A stretch of 34,090 bases of DNA from Lacisediminihabitans sp. (GCA_025362355.1 JANYGT010000058.1:1-34090); one strand, 5' to 3'; counted from the first letter of the stretch, positions 1 to 9,071 are shown. The notes: generated by a model from the letters alone, not told the origin. Made by a program: numbers and translations.

Positions 1-62
1 GTTCTCACCCGACCCCCGGCACGGCGCCGACCGCAGCACCGACGGCTCCCGCCGCGCCCTAG
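1..62 (+). CDS. possible C-terminal end of an upstream gene
   Basis: One plus-strand frame, open from base 3, reads as an Ala/Pro/Thr-rich tail of 19 residues and stops at TAG 60-62. Such tails are common on secreted or cell-wall actinobacterial proteins, but the stretch is too short to identify anything. A second frame stays open to 82, so the frame choice is uncertain. Confidence 0.22.
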   Translation, partial: SHPTPGTAPTAAPTAPAAP

Positions 63-173
63 GGCGAGTCTCGGGGAGATAGCGATCCGTCGTCTGGCCG
101 GGTCGAATACAGCGCAGAGCGTGGCCGGTCGGATGGCCGACCTCCAGACGTTGGGGCGTATGCCCGCAAACGC

Positions 174-226
174 TGATGTAATTCGCGCTCAGATAGGTGG
201 GAGCTATCTGAGCGCGAATCACATCA
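174..226. terminator. 23-bp-arm hairpin after the pca operon
   Basis: The left arm at 174-196 and right arm at 204-226 are reverse complements over 23 bases with one mismatch (180/220), around the 7-base loop GTGGGAG. The inner 16 bp pair perfectly. It lies about 85 bp beyond the pcaF stop, where an operon terminator would sit, but neither strand has a T tract. It could be a U-less terminator, a 3' stabiliser or a REP-like element. The rest of 63-311 shows no gene. Confidence 0.6.
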
Positions 227-311
227 CCCCAAAGAGAGATGCGGCTTCATCGCGCGCACCGTCGCCGTCCAGACGCGATTGTCATCGAACACGCTCGACG
301 CCAGACGCGAA

Positions 312-1526
312 TCAGACGCGTTCGAAGATCGCCGCGAGCCCCTGCCCGCCGCCGATGCACATCGTCTCGAGGGCGTAGCGGCCCTCGCGGCGACGCAGCT
401 CGTGCGCGAGGCCCGCGAGGATGCGCACGCCGGTCGCCCCGATCGGATGCCCGAGCGAGATGCCTCCGCCGTTGACGTTGGTGCGCTTCCAGTCCGAATC
501 CGTGTAACCCCATTCGCGGGTTACGGCCAGCACCTGAGCGGCGAATGCCTCGTTCAGTTCGATGAGGTCGAGGTCCGACATCCGGAGCCCTGCGCGTTCG
601 AGTGCGAGGGCGGTGGACGGCACCGGCCCGAGCCCCATCCGCGTCGGATCAACCCCGGCCCTCGCCCACGACACCAGCCGCACCAGGGGCGTAAGCCCGA
701 GTTGCTCGGCCCGCTGCGGCGTCGTGACGATGCACACCGCCGCGGCGTCGTTCTGTCCGCTCGAATTTCCGGCCGTGACGGTTGAGCCGGGGTCGCCCCT
801 CGTGATCGGCTTCAGTCGGGCAAGCACCTCGAGGGACGTGTCGGCCCGGGGGTGCTCGTCGGTGTCGACCACTACGTCGCCCTTCCGCCCCGGCACCGTC
901 ACGCTGACGATCTCGTCGTCGAAATACCCGGCCCGCTGGGCCGCGACCGCGCGCTGGTGCGACCGGAGGGCGAGTTCGTCCTGCTCCTCGCGCGGGATGC
1001 CGTAGTCGCGCCGCAAGTTCTCGGCGGTCTCGACCATTCCGCCCGGGGTCGGGTAGAACTTTCCGCCGGCCGTCTCACGCCCCCGCGTGAGCGAGTCGTG
1101 CAGCATCAGCCCGGCGCCGCCGATGCCGCGACGACCCTCGACCGTATAGAGAGGAGCGTTCGACATCGACTCGACCCCGCCGGCGATGACGAGTTCGCTC
1201 GCCCCGACCTGGATCTGCATCGCGGCGTCGATGACGGCCTGCAGGCCCGAGCCGCAGCGGCGGTCGACCTGGTAGCCGCCGACGGTGACCGGGAGACCGG
1301 CGTCGAGGGCGGCGACCCGAGCAATCGGCGGGGCTTCGGACGACGGATACCCCTGCCCGAAGATCACGTCGTCGACGAGCGACCCGTCCAGCACCGTTCG
1401 CGCGAGCAGCTCTTCCATGACGCGGGTGGCGAGCGACAGCGCCGACACCGTCGCGAGTGACCCGCCGAAGCGCCCGACCGGGGTGCGGAGCGGGGAGCAG
1501 ATGACGACGTCACGCAGTTCGGTCAT
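312..1526 (-). CDS. pcaF: 3-oxoadipyl-CoA thiolase (PcaF)
   Basis: This is a thiolase of 404 residues, the usual family length. It performs the last step of the beta-ketoadipate pathway, splitting 3-oxoadipyl-CoA with CoA into succinyl-CoA and acetyl-CoA. The acyl-accepting cysteine is C91 in RRCGSGLQ. The second active-site pair is H360 in LGHPIGATG and C390 in CIGGGQG. It is the last gene of the operon, and its ATG overlaps the pcaJ stop (ATGA at 1523-1526), so translation is probably coupled. By itself it could be any acetyl-CoA acetyltransferase; the position after pcaIJ decides the assignment. Confidence 0.93.
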   Translation of the reverse strand: MTELRDVVICSPLRTPVGRFGGSLATVSALSLATRVMEELLARTVLDGSLVDDVIFGQGYPSSEAPPIARVAALDAGLPVTVGGYQVDRRCGSGLQAVIDAAMQIQVGASELVIAGGVESMSNAPLYTVEGRRGIGGAGLMLHDSLTRGRETAGGKFYPTPGGMVETAENLRRDYGIPREEQDELALRSHQRAVAAQRAGYFDDEIVSVTVPGRKGDVVVDTDEHPRADTSLEVLARLKPITRGDPGSTVTAGNSSGQNDAAAVCIVTTPQRAEQLGLTPLVRLVSWARAGVDPTRMGLGPVPSTALALERAGLRMSDLDLIELNEAFAAQVLAVTREWGYTDSDWKRTNVNGGGISLGHPIGATGVRILAGLAHELRRREGRYALETMCIGGGQGLAAIFERV

Positions 1527-2167
1527 GACAGTGCGGCCGAGAGAGTGAGCGGGGCATCCGTCGCCGCGACGACCTCCTCGACGGTGACCCCCGGCGCGAC
1601 CTCGACGAGCACGAGTCCGTCGTCGGTCACGTCGATGACGGCGAGATCGGTGATGATGCGGTCGACGCAGCGCACCCCGGTGAGCGGCAGTGTGCAGGTC
1701 GTGACGATCTTCGCGCCGCCGTCTTTTGCGACGTGCTCCATCAGCACGATGACGCGATCGGCGCCGTTGACCAGATCCATCGCGCCGCCCATGCCCTTGA
1801 TGAGTTTGCCCGGCACTGCCCAGTTGGCGATGTCCCCCGCGACCGACACCTGCATCGCGCCGAGCACCGCCGTCGCGATGCGGCCGCCACGGATCATCCC
1901 GAAGCTGGCGGCGGAGTCGAAGTACGACGCTCCGGGCAGCACCGTAACCGTCTCTTTTCCGGCATTGATGAGCTTCGGGTCGGCCTCTCCCTCCCAGGGG
2001 TACGGGCCGACCCCGAGCACGCCGTTCTCCGAGTGGAGGATGACGGTGGTGCCGTCCGGGATGTAGTTCGGGATGAGCGTCGGCAGCCCGATCCCCAGGT
2101 TCACATAGCTGCCGTCGTGCAGTTCAAGCGCGGCGCGGGCGGCCATCTCGTCTCTCGTCAAAGCCAT
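1523..2167 (-). CDS. pcaJ: 3-oxoadipate CoA-transferase subunit B (PcaJ)
   Basis: This 214-residue protein is the beta subunit of the succinyl-CoA:3-oxoacid CoA-transferase family. It moves CoA from succinyl-CoA to 3-oxoadipate in complex with the PcaI subunit. It has the LGIGLPT segment near residues 24-30 and the catalytic glutamate E47 in SENGVLG, which forms the covalent CoA thioester in this family. The start overlaps the pcaI stop by one base (TGATG), and the stop overlaps the pcaF start. SCOT for ketone bodies has the same fold; the pca neighbours point to oxoadipate. Confidence 0.92.
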   Translation of the reverse strand: MALTRDEMAARAALELHDGSYVNLGIGLPTLIPNYIPDGTTVILHSENGVLGVGPYPWEGEADPKLINAGKETVTVLPGASYFDSAASFGMIRGGRIATAVLGAMQVSVAGDIANWAVPGKLIKGMGGAMDLVNGADRVIVLMEHVAKDGGAKIVTTCTLPLTGVRCVDRIITDLAVIDVTDDGLVLVEVAPGVTVEEVVAATDAPLTLSAALS

Positions 2168-2946
2168 CAGTTGTTCCCCCTGACGCGGACGGTGGTCTTC
2201 TCGATCGGCAACTCCGTCGATTCTGCGGTCGTCAACTCGACGACGCGATCGATGTAGATGCCCGGGAGGTGGATCTCATCGGGGTCGAGCTCGCCCGCCT
2301 CGACGATCCGGTCGACTTCGGCGATCGAGATGCGCCCCGACATCGCGACGAGCGGGTTGAAGTTGCGCGCCGACTTCTCGAACACCAGGTTGCCGTGACG
2401 GTCGCCCTTCGCGGCCCGCACGATGCCGAAGTCGGCACGGATGGCCTGCTCGAAGACATACTCCGCACTCTCGCCTAGCGAGTCGAGCTGTCGTGTCTCC
2501 TTCGCGGGGGATGTCACGGCGATCGTGCCATCCGGTGCATAGCGCCACGGCAGTCCGCCTTCCGAGACCATCGTTCCGACGCCGGTCGCCGTGTAGAAGC
2601 CGGGGATGCCGACCCCGCCGGAGCGCATCCGCTCGGCGAGCGTTCCCTGAGGCGTCAGTTCCACCTCGACCTCGCCGGTGAGGTACTGCCGCGCGAACTC
2701 CTTATTCTCGCCGATGTAGGAGGCGATCACGCGGTCGATACGACCGGCGGAGAGCAGCTCGCCGAGCCCCCAGCCGTCGACACCGCAGTTGTTCGACACC
2801 ACCTCGAGGTGGCTCGTGCCGGCGGCGAGCAGCGCCCGGATCAACACGATCGGCACGCCGACCAGGCCGAAGCCTCCGAAGGCGATGGTCGCGCCATCCG
2901 GGATGTCGGCGACGGCCTCTGCGGCGGTCGCGTAGGTCTTATCCAC
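2167..2946 (-). CDS. pcaI: 3-oxoadipate CoA-transferase subunit A (PcaI)
   Basis: This is the alpha subunit of the CoA-transferase, 259 residues from the start chosen here, partner of PcaJ. The N-terminal GGFGLVGVP segment is the conserved CoA-binding loop of subunit A. The frame is open upstream to 3024, but GTG at 2946 is preferred. It has a GGAGAGG ribosome-binding site six bases upstream, and it overlaps the end of the pcaDC gene by eight bases, as do other junctions in this operon. An ATG at 2961 would fall upstream of that ribosome-binding site. Confidence 0.9.
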   Translation of the reverse strand: MDKTYATAAEAVADIPDGATIAFGGFGLVGVPIVLIRALLAAGTSHLEVVSNNCGVDGWGLGELLSAGRIDRVIASYIGENKEFARQYLTGEVEVELTPQGTLAERMRSGGVGIPGFYTATGVGTMVSEGGLPWRYAPDGTIAVTSPAKETRQLDSLGESAEYVFEQAIRADFGIVRAAKGDRHGNLVFEKSARNFNPLVAMSGRISIAEVDRIVEAGELDPDEIHLPGIYIDRVVELTTAESTELPIEKTTVRVRGNN

Positions 2947-4108
2947 GTTCGTCCTCTCCATCGATCTCTGCAAAAACAGTTCGCGCGACACCGAAGGCGT
3001 TGTTCGCAGGCGGCAGCCCCGCATAGAGCGCGGTGTGCATGATGACCTCGGCGATTTCGGCGCGGGTCAGGCCGTTCGTGAGCGCGGCACGAACGTGCAT
3101 CGCGATCTCGTTCTCATGGCTGCCGGTGACGAGGCTCGCGAGCGTCGCGATGCTGCGATCGCGGCGGGAGAGCCCCGGACGACTCCAGACCTCGCCCCAG
3201 GCGTAGCGCGTGATGAACTCCTGGAAGTCGGCCGTCTCCGGCGTGATCTTCGCCTGTGCGGCATCGACATGGGTATCGCCGAGCACGGCGCGACGGGTGC
3301 GCATCCCCTGTTCGTAGAGCGCGCTCTTCGGCATCGTGATCAGCTGATGGAGCAGCACCGCCGCCTCCGCTGACCGCTCGAGCACAGCCAGATGCGAGGC
3401 GCCGGCCACCTCGACGTACCGTGCCCCCGGGATGCGGGAGGCCAGCGATTCGAGGTCGGCCGGCGGGGTGACGGGGTCGCTCTCGCCGCTCACCACGAGG
3501 GTCGGCGCGGCGATGGCCGCGACATCCGCCGACCGGTCGAAGGTCGCGAGCGCCTCGCAGCAGAAGACGTAGGAGCCGTCATCCGTCTCGGAGAGCTCCT
3601 TCAAAATCGTGGATGCCGCGGCCGGCTCCCGCGCGATGAAATCTTCGGCGAACCACCGTGACGGTGTCGCGGCGACGAGGGACGGGGTGCCCTGGCCCCG
3701 CACCTGCTCGACCCTGCCGGTCCAGCCCTCGGCCGTACCGATCTTCGCGTCGGAGCTGAAGATTCCGAGGCTGAGCAGCCGCTGCGGATGCCGCAGCGCG
3801 AGCTCGATTCCAATCGCCCCGCCGAGCGAGACGCCGGCGTAGTGGAAGCGCCCGCCGCCTACGGTGTCGACGAGCCGCACGACGGCATCCGCGAGCTCGG
3901 CCATCGTGAACGGTTCGGTTGCGACGGGGCTGGCGCCGTGCCCCGGGAGGTCGAATCGCAGCACTCTCACGGTCGGCTCGAGCCCGGCGAGCGCCCGCTG
4001 CCAGAGCGAGCTCGTCGTGCCGAGGGAGGGGCCGAGAACGAGCAACCGCGGGGAGTCGACGGATGGGGCGGCCGGGTCGATCGTGCAGCGCAACACTGGG
4101 ATGGTCAT
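2939..4108 (-). CDS. pcaL: fused 3-oxoadipate enol-lactonase / 4-carboxymuconolactone decarboxylase (PcaDC, PcaL type)
   Basis: This 389-residue fusion carries two consecutive steps of protocatechuate catabolism. Residues 1-255 form an alpha/beta-hydrolase with nucleophile S94 in GVSLGG, acid D211 in GESDPVTPP and base H239 in GASHLAV. This is the enol-lactone hydrolase (PcaD). Residues 262-389 form the carboxymuconolactone decarboxylase (PcaC), with the HENEIAMHVRAALTNG helix around 331-346. The fused form, called PcaL, is known from Streptomyces and Rhodococcus. The start overlaps the pcaB stop (ATGA). The decarboxylase acts first in the pathway although it is the C-terminal half. Confidence 0.93.
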   Translation of the reverse strand: MTIPVLRCTIDPAAPSVDSPRLLVLGPSLGTTSSLWQRALAGLEPTVRVLRFDLPGHGASPVATEPFTMAELADAVVRLVDTVGGGRFHYAGVSLGGAIGIELALRHPQRLLSLGIFSSDAKIGTAEGWTGRVEQVRGQGTPSLVAATPSRWFAEDFIAREPAAASTILKELSETDDGSYVFCCEALATFDRSADVAAIAAPTLVVSGESDPVTPPADLESLASRIPGARYVEVAGASHLAVLERSAEAAVLLHQLITMPKSALYEQGMRTRRAVLGDTHVDAAQAKITPETADFQEFITRYAWGEVWSRPGLSRRDRSIATLASLVTGSHENEIAMHVRAALTNGLTRAEIAEVIMHTALYAGLPPANNAFGVARTVFAEIDGEDERG

Positions 4109-5424
4109 TTAGTCGTACCCTCGAATCGCGCCAGCGCGGCGTCGATGACCGCATCGGTCGCCGGGTAGATCGTCTCCGGCGAGAGGTCGATGACGCGGCC
4201 GTCCAGCTCGGCGGCGAGTGCCGCGCCGAACGAGAGCTCGTTCGAGGTGACGGCGACCGCGCGGGAGACGATCGCGGAAGCGGCCGCCCTCCCGAGCTCG
4301 CGGGTGAGCAGCGACTGCGCGTGCTCCGACCAGGCGAGGCCGAAGCTGGCGTCGAGGTTGACCGACATCCGCTCGGTGTCGACGACTAGGGACTTCACGA
4401 GCGTGGATGTCGCCTCCGCAGCCTCGATCGCCAGCCGCAGCAGCGAGCGCAGCGCGAGCCATTCCGCATGCCACGCTCCCGAAGGACGTTCGTCTTCGAC
4501 GAGCATCCCGGAGTGCACGGTAGCGAGCAGCCCGGGCGCCTGCAGCGCCGCCGATCGGATCAGCACGGCCGTCGTCGGATTCTGCTTCTGCGGCATCGCC
4601 GATGACCGACCGCCGGACCCCTCCGAGACCTCGCCGACCTCGGTCCGCGCGAGCACGAGCACATCGGTCGCGATGCGTCCGAGCGCGCCGATCACGAGCG
4701 CGAGGGCGGATGCCACGGAGACGACCGGCGACCGCTCGGCCTGCCAGCTGCGTCCGGCATCCGCGAGCCCGAGTCGCGCGGCGAACGCTGCCCTCAGCCG
4801 TGCCCCCGCCGCGGGGTCGCCGGTGAGGTCGGCGAAGGAGCCGCCCGTCCCGACGGCGCCGGCGAGCTGCACCGGCGTGGTCGCCGCCGTCAGCGCCGCC
4901 TCGGCCGCGAGCGCGCCGTCGAGCCAGGTGGCGGCCTTCGCGCCGAACGTGATCGGAGCGGCGTGCTGCGTGAGGGTGCGGCCGACCATCGGGGTGCGGC
5001 GATGTTTCTCGGCGAGGGCCGCAAGGTCGGAGGCGGTGGCTCTTAGGTGCACGGCGCTGATCGAAAGTGCGCGCGAGGCGACCAGCATCAGCGCCGTGTC
5101 GAGGATGTCCTGGCTGGTCGCACCGCGATGCACCCAGTCCCCGGCACCCTCGCGGACGGCATCGACGTGGGTGCGCAGCTGCGACACCAGCGGGATCACG
5201 GGGTTGCCGCCGGAGCGCGTGCCCGCCGCGATCGCGTCACGGTCGAGGTGCACGCGGTCGAGATCGATGGTGCTGACCCAGTCGGGCGCGAGACCCGTGT
5301 CGAGCCAGGCCAGCGTGAGCGCGCTCTCGGTCTGCACCAGCGCGGTGAGGATCGCCGCGTCATCTGTCGCCGCCGAGTTGGGAGACGAAAGAGGATCCAG
5401 CAGACCCCAGTCAGGCACCGACAT
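4105..5424 (-). CDS. pcaB: 3-carboxy-cis,cis-muconate cycloisomerase (PcaB)
   Basis: This 439-residue member of the fumarase/aspartase superfamily converts 3-carboxy-cis,cis-muconate into 4-carboxymuconolactone. The superfamily signature appears as GGRSSAMPQKQNP at about residues 271-283, on the flexible catalytic loop, and HRGATSQDILDT at 99-110 is the second conserved region. Length and order fit PcaB. The ATG at 5424 overlaps the end of pcaG by 14 bases and has GGAGTGG just upstream. Adenylosuccinate lyase is the close alternative by fold, but the operon context argues against it. Confidence 0.93.
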   Translation of the reverse strand: MSVPDWGLLDPLSSPNSAATDDAAILTALVQTESALTLAWLDTGLAPDWVSTIDLDRVHLDRDAIAAGTRSGGNPVIPLVSQLRTHVDAVREGAGDWVHRGATSQDILDTALMLVASRALSISAVHLRATASDLAALAEKHRRTPMVGRTLTQHAAPITFGAKAATWLDGALAAEAALTAATTPVQLAGAVGTGGSFADLTGDPAAGARLRAAFAARLGLADAGRSWQAERSPVVSVASALALVIGALGRIATDVLVLARTEVGEVSEGSGGRSSAMPQKQNPTTAVLIRSAALQAPGLLATVHSGMLVEDERPSGAWHAEWLALRSLLRLAIEAAEATSTLVKSLVVDTERMSVNLDASFGLAWSEHAQSLLTRELGRAAASAIVSRAVAVTSNELSFGAALAAELDGRVIDLSPETIYPATDAVIDAALARFEGTTK

Positions 5425-5959
5425 CCACTCCGTAGTCGATGAACACCGTCTCGGATTCCCCCTGCAGGTGGATGTCGAACCGGTAGCTGGCGTCGCCGTC
5501 CTCGACCGCGAACAGGGTGGCGGCGCGCTCCCCGAGGCTGTGTAAAAACGGATCGTCCTCGCCGAAGTACGCCCGTGTGAACAGGTGCTGCAGCAGCCCG
5601 CGCGCGAAGATCGTGACGAGGATGTACGGCGCAGAGCCCGCTCGCATCGCTCCGGGTTTCACCGTGGTGAAGGAGAAGTGACCCCAGCCGTCGACGGCCG
5701 CGCGGCCGAAGCCCGTGAAGGTGTACCCGTCGCGGCTCAGGCTGCCACGTTTGGCGACGACGGCTCCGGCGGCATCCGCCTGCCAGATCTCGACGACCGC
5801 GTCGGGAACGGCCTCGCCGGCCCCGTCGAATACCGTGCCGTGGAAGCGGATGGTGCCCGGCGAGTGCGGCGGAAGCAGTGCGGTTCCGCCCTCGTAGGGA
5901 AGGGCGTAGCCGAAGAACGGGCCGACGGTTTGCGAAGGGGTCTGGTGCAGCTCGCTCAT
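5411..5959 (-). CDS. pcaG: protocatechuate 3,4-dioxygenase alpha subunit (PcaG)
   Basis: This 182-residue structural subunit of the intradiol ring-cleaving enzyme PcaGH opens protocatechuate to 3-carboxy-cis,cis-muconate. It starts with QTPSQTVGPFFGYALPY, the conserved alpha-subunit beginning, and keeps the beta-sandwich fold (DAVVEIWQADAAG). It lacks the iron ligands, as expected for the alpha chain. The frame is open to 6034, but ATG 5959 is the likely start. AGGAGGGAG stands six bases upstream and the ATG overlaps the pcaH stop as ATGA. Confidence 0.93.
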   Translation of the reverse strand: MSELHQTPSQTVGPFFGYALPYEGGTALLPPHSPGTIRFHGTVFDGAGEAVPDAVVEIWQADAAGAVVAKRGSLSRDGYTFTGFGRAAVDGWGHFSFTTVKPGAMRAGSAPYILVTIFARGLLQHLFTRAYFGEDDPFLHSLGERAATLFAVEDGDASYRFDIHLQGESETVFIDYGVDVGA

Positions 5960-6705
5960 GCGTCTCCCTCCTGCTCCATCCGGGTCGCCTTCGAGCCGGT
6001 GAGCACTATGTTCCAACGGTAGCCCGTCGCCCACTCCTCCGTCGTGACCTCGTGGTCATAGCTCGCGACGAGACGATCGCGCGCCTCCTGCTGGGAAATG
6101 GACTGCAGGATCGGGTCGAGCGGAAAGAGCGGATCCCCCGGAAAGTACATCTGCGTCACGAGCCGCTGCGTGAACTGGTCGCCGAACAGCGAGAAGTGGA
6201 TGTGCGCCGGCCGCCAGGCGTTGCGGTGGTTCTTCCACGGGTAGGGGCCCGGCTTGATCGTGACGAAGCGGTAGCCGCCATCCTCATCGGTGATGATGCG
6301 GCCGGCGCCGGTGAAGTTCGGATCGAGCGGAGCCGGATGCTGGTCCCTCTTGTGCACATAGCGCCCGCCCGAGTTCGCCTGCCAGACCTCCACGAGCTGG
6401 TGCCTGACCGGCCGCCCCTCGCCGTCGACGACCCTGCCGGTCACGATGATGCGCTCGCCGAGCGGCACACCGGCGTGCTGGATCGTGAGGTCGCTCTCCC
6501 ACGGCGCTACATCACTGTGGCCGTAGACCGGAGAGACGAGCTCGATGACCTCGGGGTCGGCGCGCACGAGCGTGTGCTTCGGGTGACGCAGCGCCGTGCT
6601 CCGGTACGCGCTGAACGCCCGGTCGGGGTGGCTCCGGCTCGGATCAGCCGTCGCCTGCAGTTCCGCGATCTCCGCCGAGATCTCCTTCTGGGTCGAGAGT
6701 TCCAT
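5956..6705 (-). CDS. pcaH: protocatechuate 3,4-dioxygenase beta subunit (PcaH)
   Basis: This is the catalytic Fe(III) subunit of 249 residues. Y116 (GGRYVHKRDQH), Y155 (GPYPWKNH), H168 and H170 (RPAHIHF) have the same spacing (39, 13, 2) as Tyr408, Tyr447, His460 and His462 of the Pseudomonas enzyme, so the iron site looks complete. ATG 6705 overlaps the pobA stop (TGATG), with AAGGAG upstream. A GTG one codon earlier (6708) is also possible. Directly following pobA, it takes up the protocatechuate that PobA makes. Confidence 0.95.
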   Translation of the reverse strand: MELSTQKEISAEIAELQATADPSRSHPDRAFSAYRSTALRHPKHTLVRADPEVIELVSPVYGHSDVAPWESDLTIQHAGVPLGERIIVTGRVVDGEGRPVRHQLVEVWQANSGGRYVHKRDQHPAPLDPNFTGAGRIITDEDGGYRFVTIKPGPYPWKNHRNAWRPAHIHFSLFGDQFTQRLVTQMYFPGDPLFPLDPILQSISQQEARDRLVASYDHEVTTEEWATGYRWNIVLTGSKATRMEQEGDA

Positions 6706-7889
6706 CACACTCCTTCGATCGGCAGGCCGGTGTACTGCTCGGCGAGCACCGCAAGCGCCCGCTCGGATCCGGTGACGTACTCAAGCTGGCCGACCTGGCC
6801 GCGATACCGGAATTCGGCCTCTGTTCCGGTGCCGCTCGTGTGCAGCATGTCGGTCATCCAGCGGGAGAAGTATTGCGTCTTCCACTGCCGGGAGAGCGCG
6901 CGATCGCTGTACGTGGATAGCGGGCCGGAGTCGCCGGCGTAGTAGGCGGTGAGGGCCGCACCGAGCATCGCGACGTCGGAGATCGCGGAGTTGAGGCCCT
7001 TGGCGCCGGTCGGCGGAACGATGTGGCCGGCGTCCCCGGCGAGGAAGAGTGTTCCGTAGTTCATCGTGGAGGCGACGAAGCTCCGCATCGGGGTGATCGA
7101 CTTCTCGGTGATCTCGCCCTCGTTGAGCGTCCAGCCGTCGAGGCCGAGGCGTTCGTGCAGGCCTGCCCAGATGCGCTCGTCGCTCCAATTGCCGATGTCG
7201 TCATCCGGATCCACCTGGAGGTACAGCCGCGATACCTCCGGCGAGCGCATCGAGTGCATCGCGAAGCCGTCCGGGTGCAGGGCATAGATGAGTTCGTCGG
7301 TCGATGGCGCGACGTTGGCGAGGATCCCGAGCCAGGCGAACGGGTAGTCGCGCTCGAAGCTGGTGATCTCCGACGCCGGGATGATCGAGCGGCAGACCCC
7401 GTGGAATCCGTCGGCCCCGACGATGAAGTCGGCTTCGACGGAATAGCGGATGCCGCCGTGGCCGAAGTCGACCGAGGGGCGGGGGGTCTCGACATCCTTC
7501 GGCATCACGTCGCCGGAGTCGAAGTAGATCGCGGATCCGAGTTCGTCGTGCGCGAGCATCAGGTCATCGACCACCTGTTGCTGGCCGTAGACGGTGACCG
7601 TGCGGCCGATCAGCTCGGCGAAGTCGACGTGATGGCGGGTGCCCTCGAACTGCAGGTAGATGCCGTCATGCACGAGGCCGTGTTGCTTTAGACGGCCGTC
7701 AAGACCGAGCTTCGCGAGCACCTCGACAGAGCTCTCCTCGAGCACGCCGGCGCGGATGCGACCGAGGATGTACTCCCGCGACCGTGACTCGATGATGACG
7801 AAGTCGATGCCCGCTTTCGCGAGTAGATGGCCGAGCAGCAGGCCCGCGGGGCCGGCTCCGACGATGGCGATCGTGGTGCGGAGATTCAC
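6705..7889 (-). CDS. pobA: 4-hydroxybenzoate 3-monooxygenase (PobA)
   Basis: This class A flavoprotein hydroxylase of 394 residues oxidises 4-hydroxybenzoate to protocatechuate with FAD and NAD(P)H. The dinucleotide fold starts at once (IAIVGAGPAGLL, residues 8-18). The second FAD motif is LFLAGDAGHIVPPTGAKGLN near residue 290, with a central GADGFHG stretch. Length matches PobA of pseudomonads. It begins with GTG at 7889, preceded by GAAAGG at suitable spacing. It is the first gene of the eight-gene operon, so the promoter should lie in 7890-7965. Confidence 0.95.
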   Translation of the reverse strand: MNLRTTIAIVGAGPAGLLLGHLLAKAGIDFVIIESRSREYILGRIRAGVLEESSVEVLAKLGLDGRLKQHGLVHDGIYLQFEGTRHHVDFAELIGRTVTVYGQQQVVDDLMLAHDELGSAIYFDSGDVMPKDVETPRPSVDFGHGGIRYSVEADFIVGADGFHGVCRSIIPASEITSFERDYPFAWLGILANVAPSTDELIYALHPDGFAMHSMRSPEVSRLYLQVDPDDDIGNWSDERIWAGLHERLGLDGWTLNEGEITEKSITPMRSFVASTMNYGTLFLAGDAGHIVPPTGAKGLNSAISDVAMLGAALTAYYAGDSGPLSTYSDRALSRQWKTQYFSRWMTDMLHTSGTGTEAEFRYRGQVGQLEYVTGSERALAVLAEQYTGLPIEGV

Positions 7890-7917
7890 TGCTGGCCTTT
7901 CGCGACGGCGGGAACGG

Positions 7918-7935
7918 TGACGCCACTCTGGCGCA
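7918..7935. promoter_or_regulatory. possible pobA operator
   Basis: A short inverted repeat (CGCCA-ctc-TGGCG at 7921-7933, flanked by TGA and CA) sits about 30 bp before the pobA start. An IclR- or MarR-type regulator could bind here. No convincing -35/-10 pair is seen, and such short repeats arise by chance in GC-rich DNA. Confidence 0.3.
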
Positions 7936-7955
7936 TTCAGGCTCGCGGATGTCGC

Positions 7956-7978
7956 GGGCTTCCGCTCAGCGGAAGCCC
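7956..7978. terminator. 10-bp hairpin with the stop codon in its loop
   Basis: GGGCTTCCGC and GCGGAAGCCC pair perfectly around TCA at 7966-7968. On the minus strand that loop is the TGA stop of the membrane-protein gene. The stem is strong enough to terminate or stabilise the upstream message, but no T tract follows it. Confidence 0.55.
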
Positions 7979-8610
7979 TTGCCCGTCATTGAGTTTGTGA
8001 GCCCCGCTCGAAGCTGGTCGTACAACCGTCGCGACGATGTGCGACTGATGCCGAGCCACCCGGTCGCCGCATAGAGGGGGATCTTTGTGTCGTCGATCGA
8101 TAACTCCGGTCGCGGAAAGCCCTCTGGCCCGCTCGATAACTGCAATGAACTGATGTCCGCGAAGCGCAGGGTCACCGCGAGTGCAGGCTTGGCTCCGCCC
8201 GCCCAGAACTCCAGGTGCGCCGGGGTCAGCACGACAGAAACACTCTCGGCGTAGGGATTTACTTTCGCGGCGCAGTTGCTTTCGACATAGCGGAGGATCT
8301 CCGACGTCAAATAGACCGAGTGAACCCTGCGACCGAGCTGTGTCTCCAGCGCACCTTCCCGCCGCCACCGGGGAAGACAGAAGAGGGGAATATTCACCAA
8401 GAAGAACACGGCGAAGAAGAGGTAGATGATCGCCAGGAGTACGAACACAAGGCCGGGCGAAGAGCGACCGTTACGGGCAGCTATCACCACGATTGAGAGC
8501 ACAGCGACCAACGTCGAAATTACGAACACCAGGACCAGAAGGGCGATGGCCCGTCGGCGCGCTGCAACGGGTTTGTCGGAACGAGCGAGCGAAACGAGAT
8601 AGAGCAACAT
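7966..8610 (-). CDS. two-helix membrane protein of unknown function
   Basis: I do not recognise this 214-residue protein. It has two strong hydrophobic segments at about residues 21-45 and 54-81, then a basic stretch (PRWRREGALETQLGRR). A soluble C-terminal domain of about 125 residues follows, with PH-like beta character (VSVVLTPAHLEFWAGG, ALAVTLRFADISSLQL). The frame is open to 9252, but that part is shadow of the vapBC genes. ATG 8610 has GGAG six bases upstream. It lies 68 bp after vapC and may be co-transcribed with it. Confidence 0.75.
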   Translation of the reverse strand: MLLYLVSLARSDKPVAARRRAIALLVLVFVISTLVAVLSIVVIAARNGRSSPGLVFVLLAIIYLFFAVFFLVNIPLFCLPRWRREGALETQLGRRVHSVYLTSEILRYVESNCAAKVNPYAESVSVVLTPAHLEFWAGGAKPALAVTLRFADISSLQLSSGPEGFPRPELSIDDTKIPLYAATGWLGISRTSSRRLYDQLRAGLTNSMTGKGFR

Positions 8611-8678
8611 CACAGGCTCCGGGTTAACATTTTCGGCAACGAGCGACTTCGGGAATGCAACTCTAGTGGGGAGCGGAT

Positions 8679-9071
8679 TTATCGCTCGACGGAAACACCC
8701 GCGCGCTCTGCCGCTGCCGCGAGGGTCTCGTCGAAGGTTGCGAGTTCGGCGCCCCAATTCAGCGCCGTGTAGAGCGTGACGGCATCGGGCATCCGAAGCC
8801 GATAGGTGTTTCGCACACGGGCTAGCGCCGCGGCATCCGAAGCCTTCACGTCGATTATCTGAAGGCCGATTCTCAGGAGTGCCGCCAGCGCCGCATCCTC
8901 TCGATCCGCTCGAGCCGGATGCACGAGCGCTTCGGCAATCGTCAACACGCTGGATGCGAAACCGTCCGCGAAACGGCGTTCGATGAGGGCCGTCGATGTG
9001 CGGTGATGCGGATCGTTCGCGTCGAGGAAACCGATGAGAAGGTTGGCGTCCAGTACGATCACTCGGGCCAC
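8679..9071 (-). CDS. PIN-domain ribonuclease toxin (VapC family)
   Basis: This 130-residue protein has the PIN-domain architecture: D8 in VLDANLLIGF, E47 in LTIAEALVHP, D96 in RMPDAVTLY and D114 in ATFDETL. These are the four acidic residues that hold Mg2+ in VapC toxins, so the active site appears intact. VapC enzymes cut tRNA or rRNA when released from their antitoxin. The start overlaps the antitoxin gene by 13 bases, the usual antitoxin-first order. The RNA target cannot be told from sequence. Confidence 0.88.
   Translation of the reverse strand: MARVIVLDANLLIGFLDANDPHHRTSTALIERRFADGFASSVLTIAEALVHPARADREDAALAALLRIGLQIIDVKASDAAALARVRNTYRLRMPDAVTLYTALNWGAELATFDETLAAAAERAGVSVER

Noticed and set aside
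4190-5545. 451-codon plus-strand open frame
   Set aside because: Antisense to pcaB and part of pcaG; serine/alanine-rich shadow without motifs.
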